NCBI GenBank assembly: GCA_049511115.1
Contig: JBEKYH010000004.1
Span: 1 to 31,467 of the forward strand
Source of the DNA: JBEKYH01 sp049511115
GTDB taxonomy: Bacteria > Planctomycetota > Phycisphaerae > Tepidisphaerales > Tepidisphaeraceae
Direction of reading: 5' to 3'
Length of the DNA stretch: 31,467 nt
In this document: piece after piece, positions 1 through 7,975 of the stretch
Layout of the letters: every line of letters begins with the position of its first letter
Position numbering within the stretch: position 1 is the stretch's first letter
Translations under genes and position numbers: made by a program
Notes under the pieces: generated by a model
Databases searched by the model: none
Told to the model about the DNA's origin: nothing
Seen by the model: the letters and a program-made list of their open reading frames with translations, nothing else

Positions 1-507
1 CGGCAAGTTTGGCAGATGCGGGCGGGGGGATTTACTTTTTCGCGTCTTGCCCCCTATCAAAGCTGGCCACCGTTTCGAAGCGAAGCGAGAAGACTTTGGG
101 AAGTCGCCCAACCCGTTGTCAAGTCAGAGGTTGTTACGCGGGTTGCGGTCCGGTACGTGAACCGCTTGGAACTGCCTCTGCCGTTTGGCGACTTTAAGGA
201 ATACCTCAGGACGGTCCCTGAGATTTCGCCGTCGCTCTCGCAAGGGCTCTCGGCGTTTTTTATGCAACTTCATATGCCTCAACCCGATATCTCCGCAGTG
301 GCCGTATTGAATTTGCGACTTGAACCAGTGGCGGCAGAGCCGCTCCAAAAATCCGTAACGGTGATTCTTGACGTTGACCTTTTCAAAGAGAGCGAAATAC
401 CGCAGAATGATGAAGGGCTTTGGGCATTATTTGAGCAGTTGCATGTAAAAAAGAACGAGATTTTCGAGGCCTGTATTACAGACCGTACTCGTGAATTAAT
501 CAGATAG
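1..507 (+). CDS. TIGR04255 family protein, C-terminal part (5' end outside window)
   Basis: The frame is open from base 1, so the true start lies upstream; about 168 residues are visible. The segment APYQSWPPF followed by a stretch reading VAVRYVNRLELP matches what I recall as the hallmark of the TIGR04255 family: a conserved PY-x-x-W and a (V/L)RY-(I/V)NR-(I/L) motif. This is a sporadically distributed family of unknown biochemical function. The rest is a mixed alpha/beta sequence without membrane segments or signal peptide, so a cytoplasmic protein is likely. It is followed 4 bases later by a second gene and then a third in TGATG overlap, suggesting one transcript. An internal ATG at base 16 exists but would cut off the APYQSW motif region, so it is not the likely start. 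Family assignment is by recalled motif, not by search. Confidence 0.7.
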   Translation, partial: RQVWQMRAGGFTFSRLAPYQSWPPFRSEARRLWEVAQPVVKSEVVTRVAVRYVNRLELPLPFGDFKEYLRTVPEISPSLSQGLSAFFMQLHMPQPDISAVAVLNLRLEPVAAEPLQKSVTVILDVDLFKESEIPQNDEGLWALFEQLHVKKNEIFEACITDRTRELIR

Positions 508-511
508 AATC

Positions 512-820
512 ATGGCAACACTCGCACCACCAGCGTCGATTGCTTTTGTTGCACCTGACCGCCCAACCTACGGAAGCGGAAGCTATGTGGAGAACGACTG
601 CGTTTCCGCTCTCCATGGCAGGGACCTCAGGTTAATCTGTAACTCGACGAAGGAAATCCGAGATTATTCCGCGCGGACGGCTCGTAGGTTCCTCACTCGT
701 CCCCCCGAAGAGAATTTGACGTATACCCGCGTGCCGCCCCGGCGGCATTACACGGTTGATGCGATTTTTAATTACCGAGGCCGGGGACGGCCGGCGCCAT
801 TTGAACCGAGTCCGGAGTGA
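512..820 (+). CDS. Hypothetical 102-aa protein, middle gene of TIGR04255 cassette
   Basis: A 102-residue protein that I do not recognise. It starts with ATG 4 bases after the stop of the TIGR04255-family gene and its TGA overlaps the ATG of the next gene (TGATG), which argues that it is translated and co-expressed. The sequence has two cysteines, many arginines in its second half (SARTARRFLTRPPEEN) and a Pro/Arg-rich tail, with no signal peptide or membrane segment. Codon use is less GC-biased than in the cluster downstream. It could be a small partner of one of its neighbours, but nothing in it shows a function. Confidence 0.6.
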   Translation: MATLAPPASIAFVAPDRPTYGSGSYVENDCVSALHGRDLRLICNSTKEIRDYSARTARRFLTRPPEENLTYTRVPPRRHYTVDAIFNYRGRGRPAPFEPSPE

Positions 821-1398
821 TGGAACCCTTTTGGCAGGATTTGAGCTCAACCGCCGGTCTGGCCGAGGGGGACATGCTTCCCAGTTGTGCTGTTCCTGTC
901 ATTCGCGCGGATTTTGACCAGACTTCCCGCGCCAGGGATTCAATCTCCCCCGTTGATGTAGATGAATTCGATCTCATTGTCATGACGCAGAGCTGCGATC
1001 TGGAGAACAGCAAGGCCCCGCTCGTCGCGTGCTGCCCGATTTGCACGCTGTCGGAGTATGAAGCGGTAAATAAGAGCTTTGAGAGAATCGGGGAATGGGA
1101 ACGTGTTCGACAGGGACGAATAGAGGGGCTGCACCTGCTTGCCTCTCCAACGAATCCCCAGGACAAATGGGCGGCTTATGTGGTCGACTTCCGCAGCATC
1201 TACAGTTTGCCCGTTGGATATCTCAACGCGCATGCCAGTCAACTTCCAAATCGCTGGCGGCTGCGTTCACCTTATCTTGAACACTTTTCGCAAGCGTTCG
1301 CACGCTTCTTCATGCGGGTCGGCCTTCCATCGTCCGTTGCGTCCTATTTGGCGGAGCCAAAACGGCCGCCCGCTCTACCGCGCACCGGCGGCAATTAA
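820..1398 (+). CDS. Hypothetical 192-aa protein with TQSCDLE motif
   Basis: The start is taken at ATG 820, which overlaps the TGA of the previous gene; GTG 817 immediately upstream is an alternative. The protein is soluble-looking. A central segment reads VMTQSCDLEN and is followed within about ten residues by a cysteine cluster, ACCPIC, so a thiol- or metal-based site is possible (inference). A second block reads AYVVDFRSIYSLP and then RLRSPYLEHFSQAFARFF, a helix near the C-terminus. I recall uncharacterised proteins with this TQSCDL pattern beside TIGR04255-type genes, but cannot name a domain. It ends the three-gene cassette; the next gene begins 179 bases later with a different composition. 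Confidence 0.65.
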   Translation: MEPFWQDLSSTAGLAEGDMLPSCAVPVIRADFDQTSRARDSISPVDVDEFDLIVMTQSCDLENSKAPLVACCPICTLSEYEAVNKSFERIGEWERVRQGRIEGLHLLASPTNPQDKWAAYVVDFRSIYSLPVGYLNAHASQLPNRWRLRSPYLEHFSQAFARFFMRVGLPSSVASYLAEPKRPPALPRTGGN

Positions 1399-1499
1399 AC
1401 AAACCGACATCGGTGGATTGATAGCGCCGTTTGCATAATCGATCAGAACGGAATCGCGGCGCGATCCTCACCCCATCGCAAATAATTATCGCATTTCAT

Positions 1500-1528
1500 T
1501 TGGCTTGCCGCCCCGACGTGGCTAGATT
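1500..1528 (+). promoter_or_regulatory. Possible sigma-70-like promoter before the PQQ-like gene
   Basis: TTGGCT (1500-1505) and TAGATT (1523-1528) are separated by 17 bases, each matching four of six consensus positions. The pair lies about 50 bases upstream of the ATG at 1578, in the 179-base gap that separates the TIGR04255 cassette from the long cluster. The position is sensible for a promoter of the long + strand cluster, but the match is weak. Confidence 0.25.
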
Positions 1529-1577
1529 GGCGGCAGCGGGCGGTGGCTGTCTTGGGCGTACCAGCGACGTATCAGCC

Positions 1578-3752
1578 ATGATTCATACTAAACGTGGACA
1601 ATTGCGTAGCGGGGCGCGGCTTGCCGTGGTGTTGGGGGCGGCGTTGATTTTCATATCCGCGGGGGCGATCGACGCCATTGCCCAGGTGGCGATGATGAGC
1701 GTCGCTGGCGATGAGGGCAATCCATCCGGCGCGTTTTCCGTGCACAAACCCCCGCCGGCGGTCCTGGAAACGCTCGAAGACTTTGAGCGGTTCCGCGACA
1801 AGCAAGCGTGGGAAAAGGCCCTCTCCGCGCTCGACAAGGCTTACGATGCCGATGCGAGCGGGCTGATTCCGTCCGACGATGGGATCATGCTGCCCGTGGC
1901 CGCGAAGATGCAGCAGGAGTTGCTCTCGCTTCCGCCCGCGGGACGCGAGGCGTTTCGCCTGTTTAACGATGCCAAGGCGCAGTCGCTTTATCAGGCGGCG
2001 ATCAATTCGGCGGACGATGACAGCGGCGCGCCCGCCGCGGATTCGCTGGACAACGTCAATGTCTTGCGCGCCATCGTGGACCGCTATTTTGTCAGTTCCA
2101 TCGGCGACAAAGCCGCCGACCGGCTCGGCGACGCTCTCTTTGAGGCGGGCGATTTCGCGGGGGCCCAGCGCCAATGGCGCATGATTATCGACCATTATCC
2201 CGACACCACGCTCTCGCCCGCCCTGCTGCAAACCAAGCGGGCGATCGCGTTGGCCCGCGCGGGTCGATGGGAGGAGTTTCAGCAAATCCGCGCGCTGGTC
2301 CACGATCGCTTCGCCGGGCAGACGGTCACGCTGGGCGGGAGCGAAATCGCCGCCGATCAGTACCTCGATGAACTGGGCAAATCGGCAAAATCCGCCGGAC
2401 CGACCACGCGCCCCCAAGCGGTCACCGCGTCTACCATCGCGGAGGCGGTTGCCGACGATGGGTCAGCCGCGATGCCCGCCAACAACACACCAATCTGGCA
2501 AATCCCGATCATGGATGAGACCGCGGAAAAGCAGATCGAAACGGCCCTCAGTCAATATGGATGGCAATCCATGGCCGCCTCGATCACCGGCAGGCCCCCG
2601 GCGGTGGCCGTTGATGACAAGCGCATCTATGTCAATGCGGTAGGGGAGTGCTTCGCCGCCGATCTGACAACCGGCAAGATGCTCTGGCGGACCGACGTGA
2701 TCTCCAACCTCGGCCAGGTGATTCAGCAGTCCTTTATGTACGGCGGCGTGATGGATTTCGCCAACACGCAGATCGCAATCGACGGCGACCGCCTGTTCCT
2801 GATTCGCCGCCCGCGTTCAGAAATGAACGGGCAGCCGGGCCCGCCGCAGGACGCGCAAATGCGGCTTTTCTGCGTTCACGCCGATTCGGGGAAAGAAATC
2901 TGGAAATCCTCCGACGGTCCTTTGTCCGCTTGGAGCTTTCTCGGACATGTATTAATCAGTGGGAACACGCTCTACGTCTGCGCCCATGCCCCGCAATCCC
3001 AGGATCTTCATCTTTTGAATATCGCATCGGACAACGGCCAGTTGCTGTCGGACTTGCCGCTGGGTAACGCCTCGGGGGGAAGCGACTTCCGGGGCCAGCC
3101 GGTCGTAAAAGCCCCGGACCTGCTCGAACATGATGGAAATGTTTACGTCCTGACCAACAACGGCATGCTCTTGGCCGTTGATCCGCATGCGCAAATTCTG
3201 CTGTGGGCGTTTTCCTATCCGACGCAACTGGCCGGGCCGCAGCAGCAGGTCGTCTTCGTTAACAATGGCGGCGGGGGGTCGCAAAGCGATCCTCCGGCGC
3301 GCGGGTCCATGGCTGTGCGCGGCTCGACACTCTATTTCAAGGAAGACGGCGACGACACGCTCTACGCGCTCGACATTTCCGCGCCGTCGCTGATCTACAA
3401 GCGCCCCATCGGCGAGACCGTCGCCCTGGCCGGGGTGGATGATTCGGGCGTTCTCCTCGTCGGCGGGGAAGCCGACCGGATTGACGCCTCCACCCGCGCC
3501 CTGCTCTGGAGCGACCGGCTGTACGTTGCCACTCCCGACATTCACCCCGTTTTTCGCGGCGGGCGAATCTACAACTTCACGTTGCGCGGCGTCCACAGCC
3601 TGAACGCCGCCAGCGGCGACACCGATCCGGTGTTTTACGGCGAGGATCGCCAGGGTCTTGGGGGCGGCGTCTGGTTCAGCGGCGACACGCTGATGACGGT
3701 CTCCAATTGGGCGATTACCGCGTATCCGCTGTCCGGGAAAGGCCCGCCCTGA
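1578..3752 (+). CDS. Secreted PQQ-like beta-propeller protein with N-terminal helical repeats
   Basis: The start is placed at ATG 1578, because the residues that follow form a signal peptide (RSGARLAVVLGAALIFISAGAIDAIAQ region); the 49 codons upstream to 1431 look non-coding. The mature protein of about 700 residues has an alpha-helical N-terminal part (roughly residues 60-270) that resembles tetratricopeptide-type helices, e.g. AADRLGDALFEAGDFAGAQRQW. A PQQ/BamB-like propeller follows, with blade motifs such as TTGKMLWRTDV, DSGKEIWKSSDG and LLAVDPHAQILLWAF. Such proteins are frequent in Planctomycetes and are thought to act outside the cytoplasm as scaffolds; the enzyme-type PQQ site was not identified. 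It contains the linker PTTRP near base 2400. No clear ribosome binding site is seen. It heads a long unidirectional cluster. Confidence 0.8.
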   Translation: MIHTKRGQLRSGARLAVVLGAALIFISAGAIDAIAQVAMMSVAGDEGNPSGAFSVHKPPPAVLETLEDFERFRDKQAWEKALSALDKAYDADASGLIPSDDGIMLPVAAKMQQELLSLPPAGREAFRLFNDAKAQSLYQAAINSADDDSGAPAADSLDNVNVLRAIVDRYFVSSIGDKAADRLGDALFEAGDFAGAQRQWRMIIDHYPDTTLSPALLQTKRAIALARAGRWEEFQQIRALVHDRFAGQTVTLGGSEIAADQYLDELGKSAKSAGPTTRPQAVTASTIAEAVADDGSAAMPANNTPIWQIPIMDETAEKQIETALSQYGWQSMAASITGRPPAVAVDDKRIYVNAVGECFAADLTTGKMLWRTDVISNLGQVIQQSFMYGGVMDFANTQIAIDGDRLFLIRRPRSEMNGQPGPPQDAQMRLFCVHADSGKEIWKSSDGPLSAWSFLGHVLISGNTLYVCAHAPQSQDLHLLNIASDNGQLLSDLPLGNASGGSDFRGQPVVKAPDLLEHDGNVYVLTNNGMLLAVDPHAQILLWAFSYPTQLAGPQQQVVFVNNGGGGSQSDPPARGSMAVRGSTLYFKEDGDDTLYALDISAPSLIYKRPIGETVALAGVDDSGVLLVGGEADRIDASTRALLWSDRLYVATPDIHPVFRGGRIYNFTLRGVHSLNAASGDTDPVFYGEDRQGLGGGVWFSGDTLMTVSNWAITAYPLSGKGPP

Positions 3753-3792
3753 TCGCGATTGTCGTCCCTTTTGCTCTTCAAACCCACCATGC

Positions 3793-3797
3793 GGAGG
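3793..3797 (+). promoter_or_regulatory. Ribosome binding site GGAGG that fixes the SIMPL start
   Basis: A perfect GGAGG lies 6 bases before ATG 3804. This favours 3804 as the start over ATG 3789 and TTG 3759, which have no such site. Confidence 0.6.
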
Positions 3798-3803
3798 CAA
3801 TTC

Positions 3804-4817
3804 ATGTTTGGAACGAATGAGGAAACACGCAGTTACACGTCGCCCGCATCTTCTCCCGCCCCCGGTATTCCGGGGGAGGGCTGGGGAGGGGGCTGCACGC
3901 GGGCGATGCATTACTCCGGGAGCCCCCTCCCTAACCCTCCCCCGGAATACCAGGGGCGGGGAAAAACCTCCCTAAATGTACTGTTCGCCGCCGCGGCGAT
4001 TCTTGCGTGCTCCCTCTTCTCCGCAGCGACCGCCCTCGCCCAATCCAATGACGGCATCACCGTCCGGGGAATCGGCACGGCGTCGGCTAAGCCGACCGAA
4101 GTCGAATTCGATGCCGTCGTCTCCGGGGACGGCGAGCTGGCCGCTGACGCGCAGGTGAAGTATCAGGACACCAAAAGGAAGGCCATTGCCGCACTCAACG
4201 CCTTGGGCATCCCGGACTTAACCGTTGAACCGCAGGGTCAGGCCATCCAGCAGTCGGCCGGCGACATGAACCAGCAGATGCGCATCATGAATGGCAACGT
4301 CCCGCCCGCGGCGAAGCCGCACGTGCAAATAAACGAGGAGCTTCGTGTCCGCATAAAAGGGGTGGACAAACAGGACCCTGATGCCTTGATCCAGAACATC
4401 CTGAAAGTGATGGATGCCAGCCGCGACGCGGGGCTGCAGATTGGGCCGTCCGGTCCGATGAACTCGATCCAGGCGCAACTCAGCGCCGGAACGGCCGACG
4501 ACCTGGTGCATTTTGTCATTCCCGACAAAACCGACCTCGAGGCCCAGGCCTACCAGATCGCCATGGACGACGCCCGGGCCAAGGCGGAAAAACTCGCAAA
4601 ATTAAGCGGACTGCAACTTGGAGGCGTGGCGTGGGTGCAGGATGAGGGCGCACCGTCGGGCAATTCCGACGCTTCGGCGCGAACGTCGGTCATCCAGGCG
4701 ATCTACGGCGTTACCCCGCCGGCGACGCCCGACAGGGGAAAGGAGATCAGTTCCGGCACGCTGGCTGACATTCCCGTCACCGTGAATGTCATCATGCACT
4801 TTAACGTCGCCAAGTAA
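3804..4817 (+). CDS. SIMPL domain (DUF541) exported protein carrying an inserted palindromic element
   Basis: The start at ATG 3804 is chosen by the GGAGG just upstream. The N-terminal 50 or so residues are abnormal: residues from PASSPAPGIPGEGWGGG to PLPNPPPEYQGRG are the translation of an inverted-repeat element (3850-3965). After it comes a normal hydrophobic signal sequence, NVLFAAAAILACSLFSAATALAQ. The mature part (about 255 residues) is a SIMPL/DUF541 domain: it opens with ITVRGIGTASAKPTEVEFD and ends with a strand reading VTVNVIMHFNVAK; between them is the helix AYQIAMDDARAKAEKLAKLSGL, typical of the family. SIMPL proteins are periplasmic or envelope proteins of poorly known role. Whether the long N-terminal extension still allows export is open; a later start inside the insertion (e.g. 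ATG at about 3906) could restore a shorter leader. Confidence 0.8.
   Translation: MFGTNEETRSYTSPASSPAPGIPGEGWGGGCTRAMHYSGSPLPNPPPEYQGRGKTSLNVLFAAAAILACSLFSAATALAQSNDGITVRGIGTASAKPTEVEFDAVVSGDGELAADAQVKYQDTKRKAIAALNALGIPDLTVEPQGQAIQQSAGDMNQQMRIMNGNVPPAAKPHVQINEELRVRIKGVDKQDPDALIQNILKVMDASRDAGLQIGPSGPMNSIQAQLSAGTADDLVHFVIPDKTDLEAQAYQIAMDDARAKAEKLAKLSGLQLGGVAWVQDEGAPSGNSDASARTSVIQAIYGVTPPATPDRGKEISSGTLADIPVTVNVIMHFNVAK
3850..3965. repeat. Imperfect inverted repeat (palindromic element) inside the SIMPL gene
   Basis: The left arm (3850-3893) and right arm (3921-3965) are near-perfect reverse complements of about 44 bases, separated by a 27-base loop. Each arm contains the core GGTATTCCGGGGGAGGG or its complement CCCTCCCCCGGAATACC. 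The left-arm core recurs at 26911-26947 in this window. The element is read through in frame as Gly/Pro-rich peptide. It looks like a mobile REP- or MITE-like repeat. Confidence 0.85.
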
Positions 4818-4851
4818 CAGCAAACCTTACGTCCAAAGTGACGAGCCCTCC

Positions 4852-5904
4852 ATGCACCTGCGGCGCTATATCTCTGTCCTGACGATTGCCTTGTTCTGCT
4901 GGCATGCTTCCTCGGCAAGCGCGCAGGAGGAGATGTATCCCAAGCATCTCAACGCCGCGAGCCAGCGCGCCATTAAAGCGGGCCTGGAATATCTGGCCAA
5001 AACGCAATCACAGGACGGCTATTGGGCCGGCACGCCGGATGCGGCGGCTTATCCGACGGTCATGGCGGGCCTGGCCGGCATGGCGTTTCTCGCCCACGGC
5101 GATACACCGAGCCGCGGGCCTTACGCCGATCACATCCGCGCCGCCGAGATGTATCTGATCGGCAACGCTCGCCCCAACGGGCTGATCACCTCCGCGGCCG
5201 AAGCGGGGTCGCGGTCAATGTACGGCCACGGCTTTGCCATGCTGTTCCTCTCGACGGTTTATGGCATGGAGACCGATTCCAAGACCCGCGACGAAATCAA
5301 AAAGGTCGTCAACAACGCGATTCAGTTGACCGCCGCCGGCCAGAGCGCCTACGGCGGATGGACTTACGTTCCAGGCGAGGGGGATGAAGGCTCGGTCACG
5401 GTAACGCAAATCCAGGGTCTTCGGGCCGCTTCCAACGCCGGGTTCAGCGTTCCCAAAGGCGTCATCGAAGCGGCCGTCGCGTATCTGGAACGATGCAAGA
5501 CGCCCGAAGGCGGCATTCAATATTCCCTGGCTTCGGCCACTGGTCCGCGGCTGGCCATCAGCGCGGCGGCGGTCGCGACGCTCTACAACGCCGGCCAATA
5601 CGATTCCAAACTGGCCAACGATTGCCTCGCGTATGTGTGGGGACAATTCGCCCTCACCACCGGGCAGTGGTCCAAAAACAGCGGCCATGAATTTTACACG
5701 CACCTTTACGCGGCCCAGGCGTTTTACCAGGCGGGCGACAAATACTGGGATAATTATTTTCCCCAGACGCGCGATCAGCTATTACAGATGCAAGGCTCCG
5801 ACGGCTCGTGGAATGGCGACGGCATCGGCCCGATCTACGGCACCAGCATTGGATTGATAATACTACAATTGCCATACAAGTTTCTTCCCATTTACCAGCG
5901 TTAG
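4852..5904 (+). CDS. Secreted prenyltransferase/squalene-oxidase-repeat (alpha/alpha toroid) protein
   Basis: The start is ATG 4852, giving a 350-residue protein with a signal peptide ([22 protein letters not shown]); 22 further codons upstream to 4786 have no signal character. The mature protein has terpenoid-cyclase-type repeats: [19 protein letters not shown], [40 protein letters not shown] and [15 protein letters not shown], each a helix followed by a Gly/Trp turn. No DXDD or DDXXD catalytic motif of squalene-hopene cyclases is visible, so a non-cyclase, possibly binding, role is likely. The C-terminus ends with [11 protein letters not shown], a tail I recall in secreted planctomycete relatives. 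It lies 34 bases after the SIMPL gene and 20 bases before the MoxR gene, which fits a shared operon. Confidence 0.8.
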   Translation: MHLRRYISVLTIALFCWHASSASAQEEMYPKHLNAASQRAIKAGLEYLAKTQSQDGYWAGTPDAAAYPTVMAGLAGMAFLAHGDTPSRGPYADHIRAAEMYLIGNARPNGLITSAAEAGSRSMYGHGFAMLFLSTVYGMETDSKTRDEIKKVVNNAIQLTAAGQSAYGGWTYVPGEGDEGSVTVTQIQGLRAASNAGFSVPKGVIEAAVAYLERCKTPEGGIQYSLASATGPRLAISAAAVATLYNAGQYDSKLANDCLAYVWGQFALTTGQWSKNSGHEFYTHLYAAQAFYQAGDKYWDNYFPQTRDQLLQMQGSDGSWNGDGIGPIYGTSIGLIILQLPYKFLPIYQR

Positions 5905-5924
5905 CAGGAAGGACGGTTTCCCTC

Positions 5925-7007
5925 GTGAATACAACTGCGAGCACCGCGACCAGCGCCCCCGGCGAGATGCAGGATCAGCAGGACCTGGAGGGACTCGTCC
6001 GCCTGCGCACCGCGCGCGACGAAATCCGCCGCCAGCTTAGCGGCGTCATCGTGGGGCAGGATGAGGTCGTCGAGCAGATGCTGGTCTGCCTGTTTGCGCG
6101 CGGCCACTGCATCCTGGAGGGAGTGCCCGGCCTGGCGAAGACTCTGCTCGTGCGCACGCTGGCCCGCTGTTTGTCGCTGGATTTCAACCGCATTCAGTTC
6201 ACGCCCGATCTGATGCCCAGCGACATTACCGGCACCGACGTGATGTACGAGGACCGCGCCACCGGCGAGCGCACGTTCCGATTCCTCAACGGCCCGCTGT
6301 TTGCCAATGTCGTCCTGGCCGATGAAATCAATCGCACACCGCCCAAGACGCAGGCCGCATTGCTCGAAGCGATGCAGGAGCGGCAGGTTTCCGCGGGCGG
6401 AAAGCGACATGCGCTGCCCGATCCGTTCTTTGTGCTGGCCACGCAAAACCCGATTGAGCAGGAGGGAACGTATCCGCTGCCCGAGGCGCAACTGGACCGG
6501 TTTCTACTCAAAGTTTTTGTGAATTATCCCAACGAAGTCGAGGAGCGCCGCATCTATCGCCTGACGACCGGCGACGCGCCGCCGGACCCGGTTCCGGTGG
6601 TTGCCGGCGCGGAGATGCTGCGCCTGCAAACGGTCGTGCGGCGCGTGCCGATCAGCGATTTATGCGTCGATTACGTCGCGCGCCTGGTTCGCGCGACGCG
6701 GCCGGCTGACAGCGTGGCGCCCAAGTTCATCCACGACTGGATTCTCTGGGGCGTCGGCCCGCGCGGCGGACAGTCGCTCATTATGGCCGCCCGGGCCCGC
6801 GCCGCGCTCGACGGGCGGCCCGAAGTGTCGGTGGATGACCTGCGCGCCATGGCCCCGGCGGTGTTGCGGCATCGCATGGTGCTGAATTACAACGCCGAAG
6901 CGCAAGGCCAGACCAGCGAATCCATCGTCGCCAAACTGCTGGAAACCCTGCCCCTCCATCCCGGCCGTCCCGGCGAACAGGCGCGCGTCGAGCGCGTCCT
7001 CAAATAA
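5925..7007 (+). CDS. MoxR-family AAA+ ATPase
   Basis: The start is taken at GTG 5925, preceded by GGAAGGA (5907-5913); ATG 5967 is an alternative, and upstream codons to 5808 overlap the previous gene. In the 360-residue protein the Walker A loop EGVPGLAKT is at residues 65-73, Walker B VVLADE at 129-134, sensor 1 ATQNP at 172-176 and the LDRF arginine near 192. These are full, intact MoxR signatures, and the length is usual for the family. MoxR ATPases act as chaperones, usually with von Willebrand factor A (VWA) partners encoded next door. Here the DUF58 gene follows 31 bases later and two membrane VWA-type proteins after it, so this is the probable energy source of the cluster. Confidence 0.95.
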   Translation: MNTTASTATSAPGEMQDQQDLEGLVRLRTARDEIRRQLSGVIVGQDEVVEQMLVCLFARGHCILEGVPGLAKTLLVRTLARCLSLDFNRIQFTPDLMPSDITGTDVMYEDRATGERTFRFLNGPLFANVVLADEINRTPPKTQAALLEAMQERQVSAGGKRHALPDPFFVLATQNPIEQEGTYPLPEAQLDRFLLKVFVNYPNEVEERRIYRLTTGDAPPDPVPVVAGAEMLRLQTVVRRVPISDLCVDYVARLVRATRPADSVAPKFIHDWILWGVGPRGGQSLIMAARARAALDGRPEVSVDDLRAMAPAVLRHRMVLNYNAEAQGQTSESIVAKLLETLPLHPGRPGEQARVERVLK

Positions 7008-7038
7008 AGCTTAAACCGCAAAACGGCAGCGTGAAATA

Positions 7039-7974
7039 ATGCCTTACCTGGACCCGAAAATCCTCGCCCGCATCATGCCCCTGGGTCTGCGCGCCCAGCG
7101 CATTGTCGAGGGGAGCATTTCCGGCCTGCACCGCAGCCCACTGCACGGCGTCAGCGTCGAATTCTCCAACTACCGCGAATACGCCCCCGGCGACGACCTC
7201 AAGCGCCTCGACTGGCGGGCATACGCGCGCAGCAACCGGTTTCACATCAAGCTCTACGAAGAGGAGTCCGATCTCCGCGCCACGCTGCTCCTCGACGCCA
7301 GCCGTTCCATGCGGTACGGCCGCGGAGCGATGACCAAATTCAATTACGCCGCGACGCTCGCCGCCTCGCTGGCCGCGATGCTCGTGAAACAGCGCGACGC
7401 CGTCGGCCTGGCGGTCTTCGACGACGCCGAACGCATCTGGCTTCGTCCCGCCGCGACGCAGGCACAACTGGCCAAAATCATGGAGACGCTGGAGAGCGCC
7501 CAGCCCGACCGGCCGACCGAATTGCACGTCGCCATGAATAAAGTGGCCAGCCAGATCAAGCGGCGTGGCGTGGTCATCATCATTTCCGATTTGCTCACGG
7601 ACCTCGATCTCTTTTACGACGGCCTGAGCCGCCTGCGGCACGAGGGGCACGAAATCCTGATCTTCCAGGTGCTGGATGCCGACGAGATCGAGCTGCCCTT
7701 CGAGGATTCGGTTCTTTTCCGCGACATCGAAGGCGGGCCACAGGCCGAGCAGTTATTTGCCGAGCCTTGGGCCTTCCGCAAGGCTTACAAGGCCGCGATG
7801 GAGCAGTTCATCGCCGAGATCAAAAGCCGCTGCCATAACACGGGGATCGATCACCTGCTCCTGCGGACCAACGACGATCTGGGCGCTGCCCTGAGTCACT
7901 ATTTGCATGGCCGCCGCGCGCGCGGCGCGACCATTCAAGCGGGCAGAACTTCTTCCGCCTCCAAGGGAGCCTGA
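7039..7974 (+). CDS. DUF58 protein (VWA-like MoxR partner)
   Basis: A 311-residue protein starting with ATG 7039. It has the family signature GDDLKRLDWRAYAR (residues 51-64, the DUF58 core), followed by LLLDASRSM (83-91), a metal-ion-dependent adhesion site (MIDAS) of the DxSxS type with D86, S88 and S90. The latter part is a VWA-like Rossmann fold (RGVVIIISDLLTDLDLF). No transmembrane segment is seen, so it is probably cytoplasmic. DUF58 proteins are nearly always encoded directly after MoxR and are thought to be its adaptor. The following gene starts 1 base after its stop with an AAGGGAG site inside this gene's end, so translation is probably coupled. Confidence 0.93.
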   Translation: MPYLDPKILARIMPLGLRAQRIVEGSISGLHRSPLHGVSVEFSNYREYAPGDDLKRLDWRAYARSNRFHIKLYEEESDLRATLLLDASRSMRYGRGAMTKFNYAATLAASLAAMLVKQRDAVGLAVFDDAERIWLRPAATQAQLAKIMETLESAQPDRPTELHVAMNKVASQIKRRGVVIIISDLLTDLDLFYDGLSRLRHEGHEILIFQVLDADEIELPFEDSVLFRDIEGGPQAEQLFAEPWAFRKAYKAAMEQFIAEIKSRCHNTGIDHLLLRTNDDLGAALSHYLHGRRARGATIQAGRTSSASKGA

Positions 7975-7975
7975 C

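Noticed and set aside
5808..5924. Upstream extension of the MoxR frame
   Set aside because: It lies within the end of the prenyltransferase-fold gene and has no MoxR character; GTG 5925 has a ribosome binding site.
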